Below are positions 5,494 through 5,712 of a DNA stretch of 5,712 nt, piece after piece. Both the position numbers and the translations under genes were made by a program. How positions within the stretch are numbered: the first letter of the stretch is position 1; each line of letters begins with the position of its first letter. Under the pieces are notes generated by a model, which was given only the letters and a program-made list of their open reading frames with translations, did no database searches and was not told the DNA's origin. The stretch comes from an archaeon. Lineage in GTDB: Archaea > Thermoproteota > Nitrososphaeria > Nitrososphaerales > Nitrosopumilaceae. The DNA lies in contig JAKAJY010000165.1 of the NCBI GenBank assembly GCA_021824845.1, positions 1 through 5,712 on the forward strand, read 5' to 3'.

Positions 5494-5512
5494 TGAAATT
5501 GTATGGTAATTC

Positions 5513-5712
5513 ATGGTGAATTTAGAAATTCGAGTTTTTGATAGCTATACAGTACAAGACATACTTGGAGAAGCACCACCAGCGAATTCCAAGCTGCGCC
5601 AAAAACTAGAATCTGAGATAATCTCACTCATAAAAAATCTTGATAAAATACCAAAACCCGGGTTGGAAGAAATTCTATTACAACATATCAGCGCAAAGCA
5701 AGAGATTACCAA
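5513..5712 (+). CDS. Unrecognised protein, N-terminal 66 residues (3' partial)
   Basis: The frame is open from ATG 5513 to the window edge. It begins MVNLEIRVFDSYTVQDILG, then a Pro-rich turn (EAPPANSK), then an amphipathic helix rich in Leu, Lys and Glu (LRQKLESEIISLIKNLDKI), PKPGLEEILLQHI and so on. There is no signal peptide or transmembrane segment in the visible part, so it is probably cytoplasmic. A TATA-like box about 25 bases upstream supports this start, and the overlapping ATG at 5503 gives only a short dead frame. I do not recognise the family. It is divergent from trmB, which often regulates its neighbour, but that link is speculative. Confidence 0.65.
   Translation, partial: MVNLEIRVFDSYTVQDILGEAPPANSKLRQKLESEIISLIKNLDKIPKPGLEEILLQHISAKQEIT

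Noticed and set aside
1..5712. CRISPR array, insertion sequence or defence island
   Set aside because: No regularly spaced repeats, transposase or terminal inverted repeats are visible; the genes are respiratory, regulatory and a tRNA.

Overview
The window looks like chromosomal DNA from an ammonia-oxidising-type archaeon (Nitrososphaeria, formerly Thaumarchaeota; most like a Nitrosopumilales member). The evidence is a plastocyanin-like protein with two type-1 copper sites next to a half-size archaeal heme A synthase, a tRNA-Lys with a bulge-helix-bulge intron, a TrmB-family regulator, an archaeal-type membrane histidine kinase, AT-rich DNA, and TATA boxes placed about 25-27 bases before start codons, as expected for leaderless archaeal mRNAs. 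The assignment is inferred from gene content; no database was searched.

Left part (1-1614): a respiratory copper/heme block. A 5'-truncated exported protein with two tandem cupredoxin domains is followed after 2 bases by a four-helix CtaA/COX15 heme A synthase. A convergent gene, whose stop codon overlaps that of ctaA, encodes a signal-peptide-bearing, C-terminally anchored FixH/YtkA/CopC-like beta-sandwich protein that may expose an N-terminal histidine. Together they suggest electron transfer to, or assembly of, a heme-copper terminal oxidase; the oxidase itself is not in the window.

Middle (1581-2412): a single TATA-like element lies midway between the anchored-protein gene and a divergent gene for an SRPBCC-fold protein, spaced to serve leaderless starts on both sides. 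The SRPBCC protein ends in a segment that resembles a ribbon-helix-helix DNA-binding motif. Next comes tRNA-Lys(CTT) with a 15-base intron at 37/38 and an unusual C at position 55 of the T-loop.

Right part (2413-5712): on the minus strand are a TrmB-like regulator and, downstream with its own TATA box, a sensor histidine kinase (TM - dCache-like sensor - TM - HAMP - HisKA - HATPase). The kinase is split into two frames by an 11-bp perfect tandem duplication. Removing one copy restores a continuous 631-residue kinase with all catalytic motifs. This is the clearest unusual event in the window: a recent inactivating slip, a reversible (phase-variable) switch, or an assembly error. The TrmB gene may have a second, less certain frame disruption near its 3' end. 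No response regulator is visible. A 165-base divergent intergenic region with short AT-rich repeats separates trmB from the start of an unrecognised plus-strand gene that runs off the window.
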